Source: Verrucomicrobiia bacterium (GTDB lineage Bacteria; Verrucomicrobiota; Verrucomicrobiia; Opitutales; Opitutaceae). Taken from it: a stretch of DNA of 54,625 bases. Both the position numbers and the translations under genes were made by a program. Positions within the stretch are counted from its first letter, which is position 1. Each line of letters starts with the position of its first letter. The stretch lies in assembly GCA_011525695.1 (NCBI GenBank), contig WYBX01000130.1:1-54625 (forward strand), in the 5' to 3' direction. Below the pieces are notes generated by a model. It made no database searches. It worked only from the letters and a program-made list of their open reading frames with translations, and was not told the origin of the DNA. Positions 39,736-48,126 of this stretch are shown one piece after another.

Positions 39736-40992
39736 ATGGCTGAACTCGTAGGAAATGTTTTGGTGGGCCAATCTGGCGGGCCCACTGCCGTCATCAATGC
39801 CAGTGTCGCGGGTATCATCTCCGAGGCGCTGAACCATGAATGCATTGAGGAGATATACGGCGCGCTGAACGGAGTGCTGGGCATCCTGCATGAGGACCTG
39901 ATCGATCTTGCCTCGGAATCACAGCAGCAGATTCGCGCCCTCCGGCACACCCCGGGTGCCGCCCTGGGGACCTGCCGATACAAGCTGAAGAAGCAGCAGG
40001 ATTTCGAGCGCGTTCTCGAGGTCTTCAAGGCCCACAACATCCGCTATTTCTTTTACATCGGTGGCAACGATTCGCAGGACACCGCCGACAAGATCGCGAA
40101 GCTCGCCCAGGAGCAGGGCTATGAACTCCGCGTGATCGGCGTGCCCAAGACAATCGATAACGATTTGCCCGTCACCGATCACTGCCCCGGCTACGCCAGC
40201 GCCGTGAAATACATCACGACCGCCGTCAAGGAAGTCGCCTGCGACAACGAGTCGATGGGCCAGGGCGATCTGGTCTCGATCATCGAGGTGATGGGCCGAA
40301 GCGCCGGCTGGATCGCCGCCGGTGCCGCCCTCGCCAAGCGCCGGGACCATCCGCATGACCCGCCGCATATCATCCTCCTCCCGGAAATATCCTTCAACCA
40401 GGAGAAGATCATGGAGGACATCCGCCGGGTGCTGAAACGCGAGCGGTATTGCCTGATCGTCGTGGCCGAGGGCCTCGTCGATGCCGATGGCAATTACGTC
40501 GCGGCCGAGGGCAACACGGACGCATTTGGCCATGCCCAGCTCGGCGGCGCCGGCGACGCGCTCGCGGAAATCATCAGCCAGAACATCCCGGGCGTGAAGG
40601 TCCGCGTGGCCAAGCCCGGTCTGCTCCAGCGCTGCGGCGCGCACACCGCCTCGAAGACCGATGCCGACGAGTCATTCCTCACCGGCCAGGCCGCCGTCAA
40701 GGCCGCCATCAACGGCGAGTCCGACAAGATGATCACCCTGATGCGCGGCGACGGCGACCATTACACCTCTGAAACCGGGCTGGCACCGCTCGCCGACGTC
40801 GCAAACTCGGTGAAGAAGCTGCCCCGCGACTGGATCAATGAGGATGGAATTAGCATGAACTTCCAGTTCCTGCGTTATGCCCAGCCCTTGATCCAGGGCG
40901 AGGTCACCGTGCCGCACGAGAATGGCGTGCCGACGTTCGCCCGGCTCGATCGCGTGCGCGTCGACAAGACGCTGCCGGCCTACGAGGGCTAA
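39736..40992 (+). CDS. pfp: Pyrophosphate-type 6-phosphofructokinase
   Basis: A 418-residue glycolytic enzyme phosphorylating fructose 6-phosphate, predicted to use pyrophosphate and hence to be reversible. The phosphate-donor site reads FYIGGNDSQDTADKI with Asp in place of the Gly that ATP-dependent enzymes have, and the substrate motif is PKTIDNDLP, whose Lys also marks the PPi type. MGRSAGWIAAGAALAKRR and ILLPEISF match family segments. ATG at 39736 begins LVGNVLVGQSGGPTAVIN, the first conserved strand. A strong terminator follows at 41021. ATP use cannot be ruled out, since GGND rather than GGDD is seen. Confidence 0.92.
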   Translation: MAELVGNVLVGQSGGPTAVINASVAGIISEALNHECIEEIYGALNGVLGILHEDLIDLASESQQQIRALRHTPGAALGTCRYKLKKQQDFERVLEVFKAHNIRYFFYIGGNDSQDTADKIAKLAQEQGYELRVIGVPKTIDNDLPVTDHCPGYASAVKYITTAVKEVACDNESMGQGDLVSIIEVMGRSAGWIAAGAALAKRRDHPHDPPHIILLPEISFNQEKIMEDIRRVLKRERYCLIVVAEGLVDADGNYVAAEGNTDAFGHAQLGGAGDALAEIISQNIPGVKVRVAKPGLLQRCGAHTASKTDADESFLTGQAAVKAAINGESDKMITLMRGDGDHYTSETGLAPLADVANSVKKLPRDWINEDGISMNFQFLRYAQPLIQGEVTVPHENGVPTFARLDRVRVDKTLPAYEG

Positions 40993-41020
40993 GCCGAATC
41001 CACGGCTCTGTTATTCAAGG

Positions 41021-41047
41021 AAGGCCGGTCTCGCGACCGGCCTTTTT
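41021..41047 (+). terminator. Rho-independent terminator of the phosphofructokinase gene
   Basis: AAGGCCGGTC (41021-41030), loop TCGC, GACCGGCC (41035-41042) and TTTTT (41043-41047): a classic GC-rich hairpin with T tract about 30 bases after the stop. Confidence 0.92.
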
Positions 41048-41106
41048 CATCCTGGCGCCGCATCCCCAACGAACGGGCATTCGAATCAGGAATCTGAATT
41101 GGAATC

Positions 41107-41134
41107 GTAGGGGCGCAGCGAGCTGCGCCCCTAC
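41107..41134 (+). repeat. Family B single hairpin with both GTAG and CTAC
   Basis: GTAG, GGGCGCAG, loop CGAG, CTGCGCCC, CTAC: a fully symmetrical version of the family B hairpin. Confidence 0.85.
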
Positions 41135-41194
41135 GGCTGCATGATTCAACCGGAGGGCAGGCCGTCCCGGCCGCAACGTTCCGAACCTCGTACC

Positions 41195-41290
41195 TGGAGG
41201 GCCGTGCTCCGTCACGGCCACGTAGATCGATCCGCTGCGCAGAATGGTTTTCCCATCGGTTTTGTGGACGCCACGGAGGGCGTCCCTCCA
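41195..41290 (-). repeat. Family A REPIN, 96 bp, inverted
   Basis: Full copy in reverse orientation, TGGAGGG at 41195 and CCTCCA ending at 41290, lying just past the end of the ebo operon. Confidence 0.92.
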
Positions 41291-41303
41291 TGACCTGACC
41301 TAC

Positions 41304-42683
41304 TCACGCTTCTCCCAGGCACGCCGCCAACAGCCGCTGGTGCACGTCCACCGCCTCGATCGGCCGGTCTCCATCGACGCGTCCGGTCCCAATCAGCACC
41401 GGCCAGTCGCGCGGATCCGCCGGACACGTGCCGTGCGAACCCTTCACGAGCGACGGATCCAGCGGTATCACGTCCATCAGTATCCGGAAACCCATCTGCC
41501 GCGCCGCCAGCTTTGCCGCGATCCGCAGCCTTGGCGCGCGCTGCGCCGGATCCAGGAACAACTCCACCGGATCGTAGCCGTACTTCCGGTGGATATCCAC
41601 GCACCGCGCGAAGTCCGGCGCGTTCGCGTCGTCCTCCCAGTAATAATAGTTGAACCAGGCATCCTCCGCGGCGAACGCGACCAGATCGCCCGATCGCTCG
41701 TGCTCCAGCCCCGCCGCCCGCAGCGCCTCGCCACTGAGCACCCGCGCCACGCCGTCGATCCGTTCGAGCTCCGCCTGCACCGCCGGCAGCAGCGCGGGAT
41801 CCCGCACGTAAATGTGTGCGACCTGATGATCCGCGATGGCAAAGACCCGGCTCGCCCCACAATCGAGCAGCTCCCGGCCAAGCTCCTCCTTCACCCCAAT
41901 CCAGCCTTGCGCACGAAAGACGCGATTGAGCGCGATCGACCGCCGGACCGCCGTGATCCCGTACTCCGACAGCACGAGCGTGCGCACCCCCCGCTGCGCA
42001 TAGGCGTCGAGCAACCGCCCCGCGACGGCATCGATCGCCCGACAGTCGTCCGCGATCCGCGGATCGTCCGGACCCAGCCGCTGGAGATTGTAGTCGAGAT
42101 GCGGCAGGTAAACCAGTGACAGATCCGGCCGGTGCCGCTCCTCCACCCAGAGCGCCGCGCGTGCAATCCATTCCGACGAGCCAATCCCCGCCGCCGGCCC
42201 CCAGAACGCAGGAAAGGGAAACGGACCGAGCGCGGCCTTGACCTCGTCGCGCAGCGCATGCGGGTGCGCCGCGATGTCGAAAATCTTGCGTCCATCGGCC
42301 GGGTACATCGGCCGCGGCGTGATCGACCAGTCGGCCGACGAGTACATGTTGTACCACCAAAAAAGCTGGGCGCAGGTGAAGCCCGGCCGGGCCGCGAGCA
42401 CCTTCTCCCAGAGCTTCGCGCCCCCGATCAGCCGGTTCGACTGCTTCCAGAAATGATGCTCCGCCAGCCGGCGATCGTACCAGCCGTTCGCCACCGCCCC
42501 ATGGCCCGACGGCGGCAGCCCGGTCAGGTAGGTGGACTGCGCCGTGCACGTCACGGCCGGCAGCACCGGGTTGACGCGAATCAGCCCCGACGCCTCCGCC
42601 GCCTGCCGCAGCCGGGGCATGGCGGGACCGAGCAGCCGCGGCGTCAGCCCCACGATATTGAGAATCGCGATACGTTCAGCCAT
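41304..42683 (-). CDS. eboF: EboF-like alkaline phosphatase superfamily protein
   Basis: A 459-residue phosphodiesterase/pyrophosphatase-type member of the alkaline phosphatase superfamily and last gene of the ebo-type operon. The N-terminus has the nucleophile Thr in PAVTCTAQSTYLTGLPPSGH, followed by metal-ligand candidates in YLPHLDYNLQRLGPDD and VLSEYGIT, and a late His in KGSHGTCP. There is no signal peptide. It overlaps the end of the DHQS-like gene by 8 bases (ATGGCTGA). In the ebo literature the equivalent is annotated as a nucleotide pyrophosphatase. The substrate is unknown. Confidence 0.85.
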   Translation of the reverse strand: MAERIAILNIVGLTPRLLGPAMPRLRQAAEASGLIRVNPVLPAVTCTAQSTYLTGLPPSGHGAVANGWYDRRLAEHHFWKQSNRLIGGAKLWEKVLAARPGFTCAQLFWWYNMYSSADWSITPRPMYPADGRKIFDIAAHPHALRDEVKAALGPFPFPAFWGPAAGIGSSEWIARAALWVEERHRPDLSLVYLPHLDYNLQRLGPDDPRIADDCRAIDAVAGRLLDAYAQRGVRTLVLSEYGITAVRRSIALNRVFRAQGWIGVKEELGRELLDCGASRVFAIADHQVAHIYVRDPALLPAVQAELERIDGVARVLSGEALRAAGLEHERSGDLVAFAAEDAWFNYYYWEDDANAPDFARCVDIHRKYGYDPVELFLDPAQRAPRLRIAAKLAARQMGFRILMDVIPLDPSLVKGSHGTCPADPRDWPVLIGTGRVDGDRPIEAVDVHQRLLAACLGEA

Positions 42684-43848
42684 AGCGGTTCCGCAGTTCC
42701 TCGAACGCCGACTTCACCACCGCCCCGTCGATCTCGTGAATCTCGCGCCGCCGGCCGGGCGCGGTGATCATCGGGATGCTCAGCCGGCCGCCGAGGTGCT
42801 CGCGAAACTCCTCCAGCCCGTCGAGCATGTCCTGCCGGCCGCTGGGTCCGCGGATCTCGCGGACCGGCGCGAACAGCTCGAAGCCCAGCCGCTGGATCAG
42901 GCCCAGAATCCGCTCGGCCATCGGCTCCGGCAGCAGCCCCGTCCGCCGCGCATAGAGGACATCCATCGCGATGCCGATTGCCACCGCCTCGCCATGGCTC
43001 ACCCGGAATTCCGTCAGCTGCTCGAGCTTGTGCGCCGCCCAATGCCCGAAATCGAGCGGCCGGGCCGAACCGCGCTCGAACGGATCCCCGGCAGTGGCAA
43101 TGTGCTCGAGGTGCTGCCGGGCGCTTTCCCGGATGACGGCCTCGAACGGCTCCCGCTCGAACCGGGCCAGCGCCTCCACCCGCGCCGCGATGAATTCGAA
43201 GAACGATCCGTCGCGAATCAGCGCCACCTTCACCGCCTCGATCAGCCCGGCGCGCCGATCCCGCAGCGGCAGCGCTTCCAGGAACGCGGCATCGTTGACG
43301 ACAGCGTGGGGAATCACGAACGCCCCGAGCCAGTTCTTCTTGCCGAAATGGTTGATCCCGTTCTTCACGCCCACCCCGCCGTCACCCTGGCTCAGACTCG
43401 TCGTCGGAACGCGAATCAGCGGGATCCCACGATGTGCCGTGGCCGCGGCGAACCCGCTCATGTCGAGCATCGCGCCGCCGCCCACCGCGATGATGTACGA
43501 ATGCCGGCACATTCCCGCCCGGTTGATCGCCGCCCACGCCGCCTCGAGTTCGCGAAAGTCGTTCTTCACCCCCTCGCCCCCCCGCACCGTGATCGGCGGC
43601 CCCGCCAGCTCGAACTTGTCCCGCCGGGACTCGAACCATCCGACAATTTTCCCGGCCAGACCGGGAAACGCCTCCGCCAGCGCCGCGTCCTGGAACACCA
43701 GCGCGCGCACGTGCTCGCCCGGCTCGCGCGGAGTCAGCAGCTCCTCCAGCACCGGGTTGTCACCGGCAAAGATGTCGCGGGTGAAGATCAGCCGGTGCTC
43801 CTGCTGAAGCGTGATCGGGAACGAGAGGGTTTCGGATCGCGGCGGCAT
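42676..43848 (-). CDS. eboD: EboD-like 3-dehydroquinate synthase homologue
   Basis: A 390-residue protein of the dehydroquinate synthase/sugar cyclase family. NAD and substrate motifs are kept (IIAVGGGAMLDMSGFAA, PTTSLSQGDGGVGVKNGINH), and the three metal ligands look intact: Glu in GLIEAVKVALI, His in LDFGHWAAHKLE, His in VSHGEAVAIGI. It should therefore bind metal and may be a cyclase with another substrate rather than a housekeeping AroB. The start at 43848 follows a gap of 68 bases from the UbiA-like gene. It overlaps eboF by 8 bases. Confidence 0.87.
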   Translation of the reverse strand: MPPRSETLSFPITLQQEHRLIFTRDIFAGDNPVLEELLTPREPGEHVRALVFQDAALAEAFPGLAGKIVGWFESRRDKFELAGPPITVRGGEGVKNDFRELEAAWAAINRAGMCRHSYIIAVGGGAMLDMSGFAAATAHRGIPLIRVPTTSLSQGDGGVGVKNGINHFGKKNWLGAFVIPHAVVNDAAFLEALPLRDRRAGLIEAVKVALIRDGSFFEFIAARVEALARFEREPFEAVIRESARQHLEHIATAGDPFERGSARPLDFGHWAAHKLEQLTEFRVSHGEAVAIGIAMDVLYARRTGLLPEPMAERILGLIQRLGFELFAPVREIRGPSGRQDMLDGLEEFREHLGGRLSIPMITAPGRRREIHEIDGAVVKSAFEELRNRYG

Positions 43849-43916
43849 GAGGCCAGGAAGGGTCGGTCGAAGGTGTGGGCGAGGCGGTGGGAACGGAGCG
43901 TCCGCCCGGCTGCGGC

Positions 43917-44642
43917 TCAGGTCGAGGCCGCCAGGCGCTGCGCCCAACGTCCCAGCGGTACGGCCAGAGCGCAAATCATTGCTGGCATCCATGCTCCCGC
44001 GACCAGCAGCGCGGCCGCGTCGACCAGCGGAATGAAGGCCAGCAGCCGGCCCACGCTTCGCCCTGCAGCCACACCGCGCGCACCCGGCTCAAGTTCCCGG
44101 CGGGCCATCAGGCTCAGGACGGTGATGTACGCGAACAACGCGCCCAACCACCACGCCAGCGCCGGCGTCACCGCCTGACCCGGCAGCGACGCCACGGCCA
44201 GGGCGAGCAGGACGCGGCAGCCCGCCATCAGTGCGACCGACCCGGCCCAGCGCTTGTGAATCGCATCATAGGCCAGGATCGTCGCCACCAGCGCCCCGGT
44301 CCAAACCGCGGAGCCGCCGGCCGCGATCAAGAGGCCTGCGCCGGCGAGCATTTCGACGGCCCCGGCCGCCGCGGCGGCTCCGCGCGTGATCAATCCGCGC
44401 GGAATCGCGCGTTCCGGCCGGTGCTGCGCGTCGAACCGGGCATCCGCCACGTCGTTGAGCGTGGCCCCACCGGCGTAGATTAAGAACCCGGCCGCGATCG
44501 CCGGCAGCAGCAATCCCGCCGGCGGCCCTCCAAACCCCGGCCCGCCCGAAAGCACGAGCGCCGCAATCACGTTGCTCGCCACCGACGGGAAATTGCCCGC
44601 TCTCGCGAGATCAAACCAGGGTCTCATTGGCAACCTCGTCAT
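43917..44642 (-). CDS. eboC: EboC-like UbiA-family prenyltransferase homologue
   Basis: A 241-residue membrane protein with about seven helices. It has the first Asp motif in TLNDVADARFDAQHRPERAI, the prenyl-diphosphate/Mg site, and a weaker second motif at ILAYDAIHKRWAG where a full DxxxD is missing. This pattern occurs in ebo-operon UbiA homologues. It starts at 44642 with a 4-base ATGA overlap with the upstream gene. A lipid or prenylated carrier function for the operon's cargo is an inference from the fold. Confidence 0.86.
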   Translation of the reverse strand: MTRLPMRPWFDLARAGNFPSVASNVIAALVLSGGPGFGGPPAGLLLPAIAAGFLIYAGGATLNDVADARFDAQHRPERAIPRGLITRGAAAAAGAVEMLAGAGLLIAAGGSAVWTGALVATILAYDAIHKRWAGSVALMAGCRVLLALAVASLPGQAVTPALAWWLGALFAYITVLSLMARRELEPGARGVAAGRSVGRLLAFIPLVDAAALLVAGAWMPAMICALAVPLGRWAQRLAAST

Positions 44643-45868
44643 GCGCCACCTTGGTTACCCGGGTCGCGTGCCGCTTCCCGTGCACACTGGACCGCCAGCG
44701 CCGGATCCGCGAGCCCGCGCTGCGCCAGCGCCGCGAGCGTCCAGCCATATTCGCCCACGAGCTGGTCCTCGATCGGCAGCCGCAGCGCCGGCGGAAGCAC
44801 TTCCCAGGTGTACGTCTCCATTTCCAGGTGGCGGCACGCGCCCCGATGGGCCTGGAGCCAGTCGAGCGCCTCCTGCAGGTGATCCCGCGTGTCCTCGAAG
44901 GGCGCGCCGGGCGCGGCATGCAGCGGCACGTGAAAATGAATCCGCCATTCGTCATCCGGCTCCGGCGGCTCGGGGTCCGCCAGCGCGTCCGGCAAATCGG
45001 CATAGCGCCGCCGCACCGTCCCGCCACGGCCCACCACCACCTGGTGAAAATACACCGGCTCGACAAACGCCTCCAGCGCCGCACGCGCGACGGCATCCGG
45101 CCGGACCCGCAGCGCCGAACTCAGGTGCAGCTTGCTCAACCGGAGCCCGGCACTCGTGATCCGGTCCAGCGCCGCCGCCGCCGACTCGAACTCCACCGCC
45201 AGGTGGCAGCAGTCGTAATTGACGCCGACCTGGCGCAGCAGCGGCTCCACCCCGCGATCGGACTCCCGCCAGCGATTGAAGAAGTCCACCGTCTCCTCGC
45301 TCGTCTCGAGCACGCAGAGCGGTTCCGGCTCCAGCCCGAGGTGCAGATCGCGGCCGGTCTTCTCCGCCAGCTCCGCGATGTGCCGGCCACAGGCGCTCAG
45401 GTGCTCAAAAATCGCCCGGCTGCGCTCCGGATTTCCGGGACCAAACCCCTTCCATGAGATCGGGACGGTGCTGACGCTTCCGGCCTCGCCTGGCGGCAGG
45501 AGCTGCACGAGCAAATCGAACAGCTGCCGCGTGTAGTCGAGCCGCTCCGGGGTCGACCAGTCCGGCGCATACACCTGCTCCTTCACCCTGCCTCCGTGAA
45601 AGCTCCCGTAGGGAAACCCGTTGAACGTGCAGACGTAGCAGTCGTGGCGCTCGAGCCAGCGCTGGAAACCGAGCAGGGCCGCTGGCTGCGCGAGCTCGGC
45701 CGCGGCCCGCTGGCCCAGCCATAGCCCAATCGCATAGGATCGGCCCGGCGCCACCCGGCGGCGGACAGGCAGCGTGTGTCGCTCGAGCGCGGCGAACGTT
45801 TCCGGCCAGGTCTCGCCCCGATGAACGTTGGTGCAGTAGGCGAGATGCAGCCCGTCATTCAACCTCAT
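44639..45868 (-). CDS. eboE: EboE-like TIM-barrel (xylose isomerase-like) protein
   Basis: A 409-residue protein of the AP endonuclease 2/xylose isomerase-like TIM-barrel group. The N-terminus MRLNDGLHLAYCTNVHRGET is the usual metabolite-traffic EboE opening. Metal-ligand candidates are Glu in LGLEPEPLCVLET, Asp/His in NYDCCHLAVEFE, and His in KLHLSSAL. It starts at 45868, overlapping the TatD-like gene by 4 bases (ATGA), and its stop overlaps the UbiA-like gene likewise. The substrate is unknown. Confidence 0.86.
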   Translation of the reverse strand: MRLNDGLHLAYCTNVHRGETWPETFAALERHTLPVRRRVAPGRSYAIGLWLGQRAAAELAQPAALLGFQRWLERHDCYVCTFNGFPYGSFHGGRVKEQVYAPDWSTPERLDYTRQLFDLLVQLLPPGEAGSVSTVPISWKGFGPGNPERSRAIFEHLSACGRHIAELAEKTGRDLHLGLEPEPLCVLETSEETVDFFNRWRESDRGVEPLLRQVGVNYDCCHLAVEFESAAAALDRITSAGLRLSKLHLSSALRVRPDAVARAALEAFVEPVYFHQVVVGRGGTVRRRYADLPDALADPEPPEPDDEWRIHFHVPLHAAPGAPFEDTRDHLQEALDWLQAHRGACRHLEMETYTWEVLPPALRLPIEDQLVGEYGWTLAALAQRGLADPALAVQCAREAARDPGNQGGA

Positions 45869-46680
45869 GGTTTGCCGCCTCCGGCGGAAAACCTCGGGCA
45901 CTGCGAAAGAAACCGGTGCGGATTCCCAAAAAACACGGCGTCGATCAAATCCTCGCCGAACCCGCGCCGCCGCATCTCCAGCGCCGTCTTCGGCACCGCC
46001 AGCGGATCGCTCACCCCCCAGTCGCAGGCGGAGTTGAGCCAGATCCGCTCCTGGCCGCAGATTTCCAGCATGTCGACCGCCCGCGGGGGCGACGACTTGG
46101 AATCCGGATACAGCGTGATCCCGGCCCAGAATCCGTGCTCCAGCACGCGCCGGATGGTGTGTTCCTCGACATGATCGATGATCACCCGGCCGGGCTGCAC
46201 GCGCGGGTGGGAGCGGAGGAGATCGACGATGAGCCGGGTGCCCTTGAGCTTGTCTTCCAGGTGCGGCGTGTGCACGAGGATCAGCTGATCATGCTTCACC
46301 GCGAGCTCGATGTGCTGCTCGAGTACGGCCAGTTCGTTCCGCGTGTTGCGGTTCAGCCCGATTTCGCCGATCCCCAGCACGTTGGGCCGGTCGAGGAAGG
46401 TCGGGATCATGGCCAGGACCTCGCGGGCGAGCCCGAGATCCTCCGCCTCCTTTGGATTGAGGCACAGCCAGCAGTAATGCGGCAGCCCGAACTTCGCCGC
46501 ACGCGCCGGTTCGTATTCCGTGAGCTGCCGGAAATAGTCGCGGAAACCGGCGGCGGAGCCGCGATCGAACCCGGCCCAGAACGCCGGCTCGCACACCGCC
46601 ACACACCCCGCCGTGACCATCGCTTGATAGTCGTCGGTCGTGCGGCTCACCATGTGGCCATGCGGTTCAATGTAGCGCAT
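45865..46680 (-). CDS. eboB: EboB-like TatD-family metal-dependent hydrolase
   Basis: A 271-residue hydrolase. The start MRYIEPHGHMVSRTTDDYQA contains the HxH metal site (His7, His9) in the form seen in EboB proteins, with further ligands in GIGEIGLNRNTRNE, VHTPH and DHVEEHT. A good ribosome site (GGAGGT, complementary to 46689-46694) lies 8 bases upstream and overlaps the stop of the preceding small gene. TatD relatives are nucleases or amidohydrolases; the role in the ebo pathway is not known. Confidence 0.88.
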   Translation of the reverse strand: MRYIEPHGHMVSRTTDDYQAMVTAGCVAVCEPAFWAGFDRGSAAGFRDYFRQLTEYEPARAAKFGLPHYCWLCLNPKEAEDLGLAREVLAMIPTFLDRPNVLGIGEIGLNRNTRNELAVLEQHIELAVKHDQLILVHTPHLEDKLKGTRLIVDLLRSHPRVQPGRVIIDHVEEHTIRRVLEHGFWAGITLYPDSKSSPPRAVDMLEICGQERIWLNSACDWGVSDPLAVPKTALEMRRRGFGEDLIDAVFFGNPHRFLSQCPRFSAGGGKP

Positions 46681-46686
46681 CGGTCG

Positions 46687-47079
46687 TCACCTCCGCCTGG
46701 CGCGCAGTTTGCGCGGCTCCGGCACACCCCCGGCGGGCGGAGCCCAGGCTCCCACCGCCACGCCACCGGCCGCCCCGGCAGCCGGCTCGGTCGTGGGGTC
46801 GCTCAGCCGCTCCAGGATCCGCCGCGCCCGCTCCGGCCGGCCATCCACCAGGACCGCCGCCGCCTGGCGCAGCGCGACACAGCGAAAATCCCCCGCCACC
46901 GCATGCCGCTCAACCCGGTCCAGGAACGCCGCCACCTCGAGCAGCTTCGCCCGGACCGGGATGAACCCATGATCGACCACCGCCTCGCGAACGGGGCTGG
47001 CGGACTGCCTGGCAACGGGCTGCTTTCGACGGGGCTTCGGCACGGGTGGGAAAACCGGTTTGGAGAGCCAATCCAACAC
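46687..47079 (-). CDS. Small protein at the head of the ebo-type operon
   Basis: About 130 residues; I do not recognise it with certainty. The core RAKLLEVAAFLDRVERHAVA followed by GDFRCVALRQAAAVLVDG and ILERLSDPTTEP looks helical and conserved, and the ends are Pro/Arg-rich. It occupies the place of eboA, but I cannot claim homology to EboA. The start is uncertain: GTG at 47079 directly abuts a GGGAGG sequence, TTG at 47076 is 3 bases further, and an ATG at 47121 would overlap the idi start on the other strand. The stop is 6 bases before eboB. Confidence 0.6.
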   Translation of the reverse strand: MLDWLSKPVFPPVPKPRRKQPVARQSASPVREAVVDHGFIPVRAKLLEVAAFLDRVERHAVAGDFRCVALRQAAAVLVDGRPERARRILERLSDPTTEPAAGAAGGVAVGAWAPPAGGVPEPRKLRARRR

Positions 47080-47119
47080 CCTCCCGTCAAAAGTAAAGCG
47101 CGCGCACCCGGCTGAAACC

Positions 47120-47725
47120 ATGAGCGAACAGCTGATTCTTGTTGATGCCCGCAATCGCGCGGTCGGCCAGGCCGGTAAGGCCCGGGTCCACCGGGAGGGC
47201 CTCCGCCATCGGGCATTTTCCATCTTCCTCGTCGACGGACAGGGACGGCTGCTGCTGCAGCGCCGCAGCCGGCTCAAATACCATTCGGCCGGGCTCTGGG
47301 CGAATTCCTGCTGCGGACATCCTCGGCCGGGCGAGACGACGCTGCAGGCCGCCCGCCGCCGGCTCGGCGAGGAACTGGGGGCGGTCGCCCCGCTGCGGTA
47401 TGCCTTCCGGGCCCAGTACCGCACAGCACTGGCCAATGGCCTCATCGAGCATGAAATCGTCTACGTTTACTTTGGTCCGGCACCGGCTCGGCTGTCGCCG
47501 GATCCCGCCGAGGTGTCGGCGCTCAGGCAGATGAGCCTGGCCCGGTTGCACGATGACATTCGACGGCATCCGCGCCGCTACGCGTACTGGCTGCGTTACT
47601 ATTTGAAGAACCATGAGCCGGCGATTCGCGCCGCGCTGGCCGGGTTCCTTCCTTCGCCGGAAACGAATTCGACGCGGCGAGGGCTGTATGGGCCGGAGAC
47701 AAGGCGCCGCATCCCCATCAGGTGA
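47120..47725 (+). CDS. idi: Isopentenyl-diphosphate delta-isomerase, type I
   Basis: A 201-residue cytoplasmic enzyme interconverting isopentenyl and dimethylallyl diphosphate, the building blocks of all isoprenoids. The Nudix-like fold is seen with metal-ligand His residues in HREGLRHRAFSIFL, the catalytic Cys in WANSCCGHPRPGE, REL-box RRLGEELG and the catalytic Glu in EHEIVYVYF. The C-terminal extension GFLPSPETNSTRRG is extra. ATG at 47120 is divergent from the ebo-type operon with about 40 bases between starts, so control may be shared. Supply of prenyl diphosphate to the UbiA-like protein is an inference. Confidence 0.92.
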   Translation: MSEQLILVDARNRAVGQAGKARVHREGLRHRAFSIFLVDGQGRLLLQRRSRLKYHSAGLWANSCCGHPRPGETTLQAARRRLGEELGAVAPLRYAFRAQYRTALANGLIEHEIVYVYFGPAPARLSPDPAEVSALRQMSLARLHDDIRRHPRRYAYWLRYYLKNHEPAIRAALAGFLPSPETNSTRRGLYGPETRRRIPIR

Positions 47726-47760
47726 TGAGTGTCTGAAATCCGGAATCAGACTTGGATTCA

Positions 47761-47862
47761 TGGACGGCCGGGCAGAACGGAAAACCCATCAGGTTTGTGG
47801 ACGCCACGGAGCCGGTTCGACGAGCTCACGGCCCCGAGCCTGCCGAGGGGGGCGTCCCTCCA
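47761..47862 (-). repeat. Interrupted family A REPIN
   Basis: The left end is decayed. The right hairpin GTGGACGCCACGGAG is interrupted by about 35 bases ending CCGAGGGG before the rest of the stem GGCGTCC and CTCCA resume. Confidence 0.65.
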
Positions 47863-47918
47863 TGTATGAATCCTCGAATCCAGGATTCAGAATTGGATTC
47901 ATTTCAGGATGGGATTCA

Positions 47919-47943
47919 TGGAGGGCCGGGCTCCGTCCCGGCC
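47919..47943 (-). repeat. Single family A half with a third stem sequence
   Basis: TGGAGGG, stem GGCCGGG/CCCGGCC with loop CTCCGT: both arms changed together relative to GGCCGTG/CACGGCC. Confidence 0.8.
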
Positions 47944-48045
47944 ACCGGTTGAAAACCGGCGCTACCCGGATGCCGCCGGTCCTCAAGCACCCCGAGGGGA
48001 TGCGTGGCGGCTGGTAGCGCCGTGTCTCTGACCGGCGCAACGCAT
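47944..48045. repeat. Family C REP units
   Basis: 47944-47965 is an ACCGGTT/AACCGG hairpin followed by CTAC (47962-47965). 48014-48045 begins GTAG (48014-48017) then GCGCCG...CGGCGC and matches 50639-50670. Confidence 0.65.
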
Positions 48046-48126
48046 TCCGGAAGCCGTTTCGACGGGCCTCACTCCGGCGTAGGGCAGGTCTATTTGACCT
48101 GACCTACTGGCCGCGCAGCGGGTGTT

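Larger units (their letters stand above)
47726..48126. other. Intergenic with decayed REPINs
   Basis: Contains a decayed family A element with an insertion (47761-47862), a single family A half with a new stem (47919-47943), and family C units (47944-47965 and 48014-48045). No gene recognised. Confidence 0.7.
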
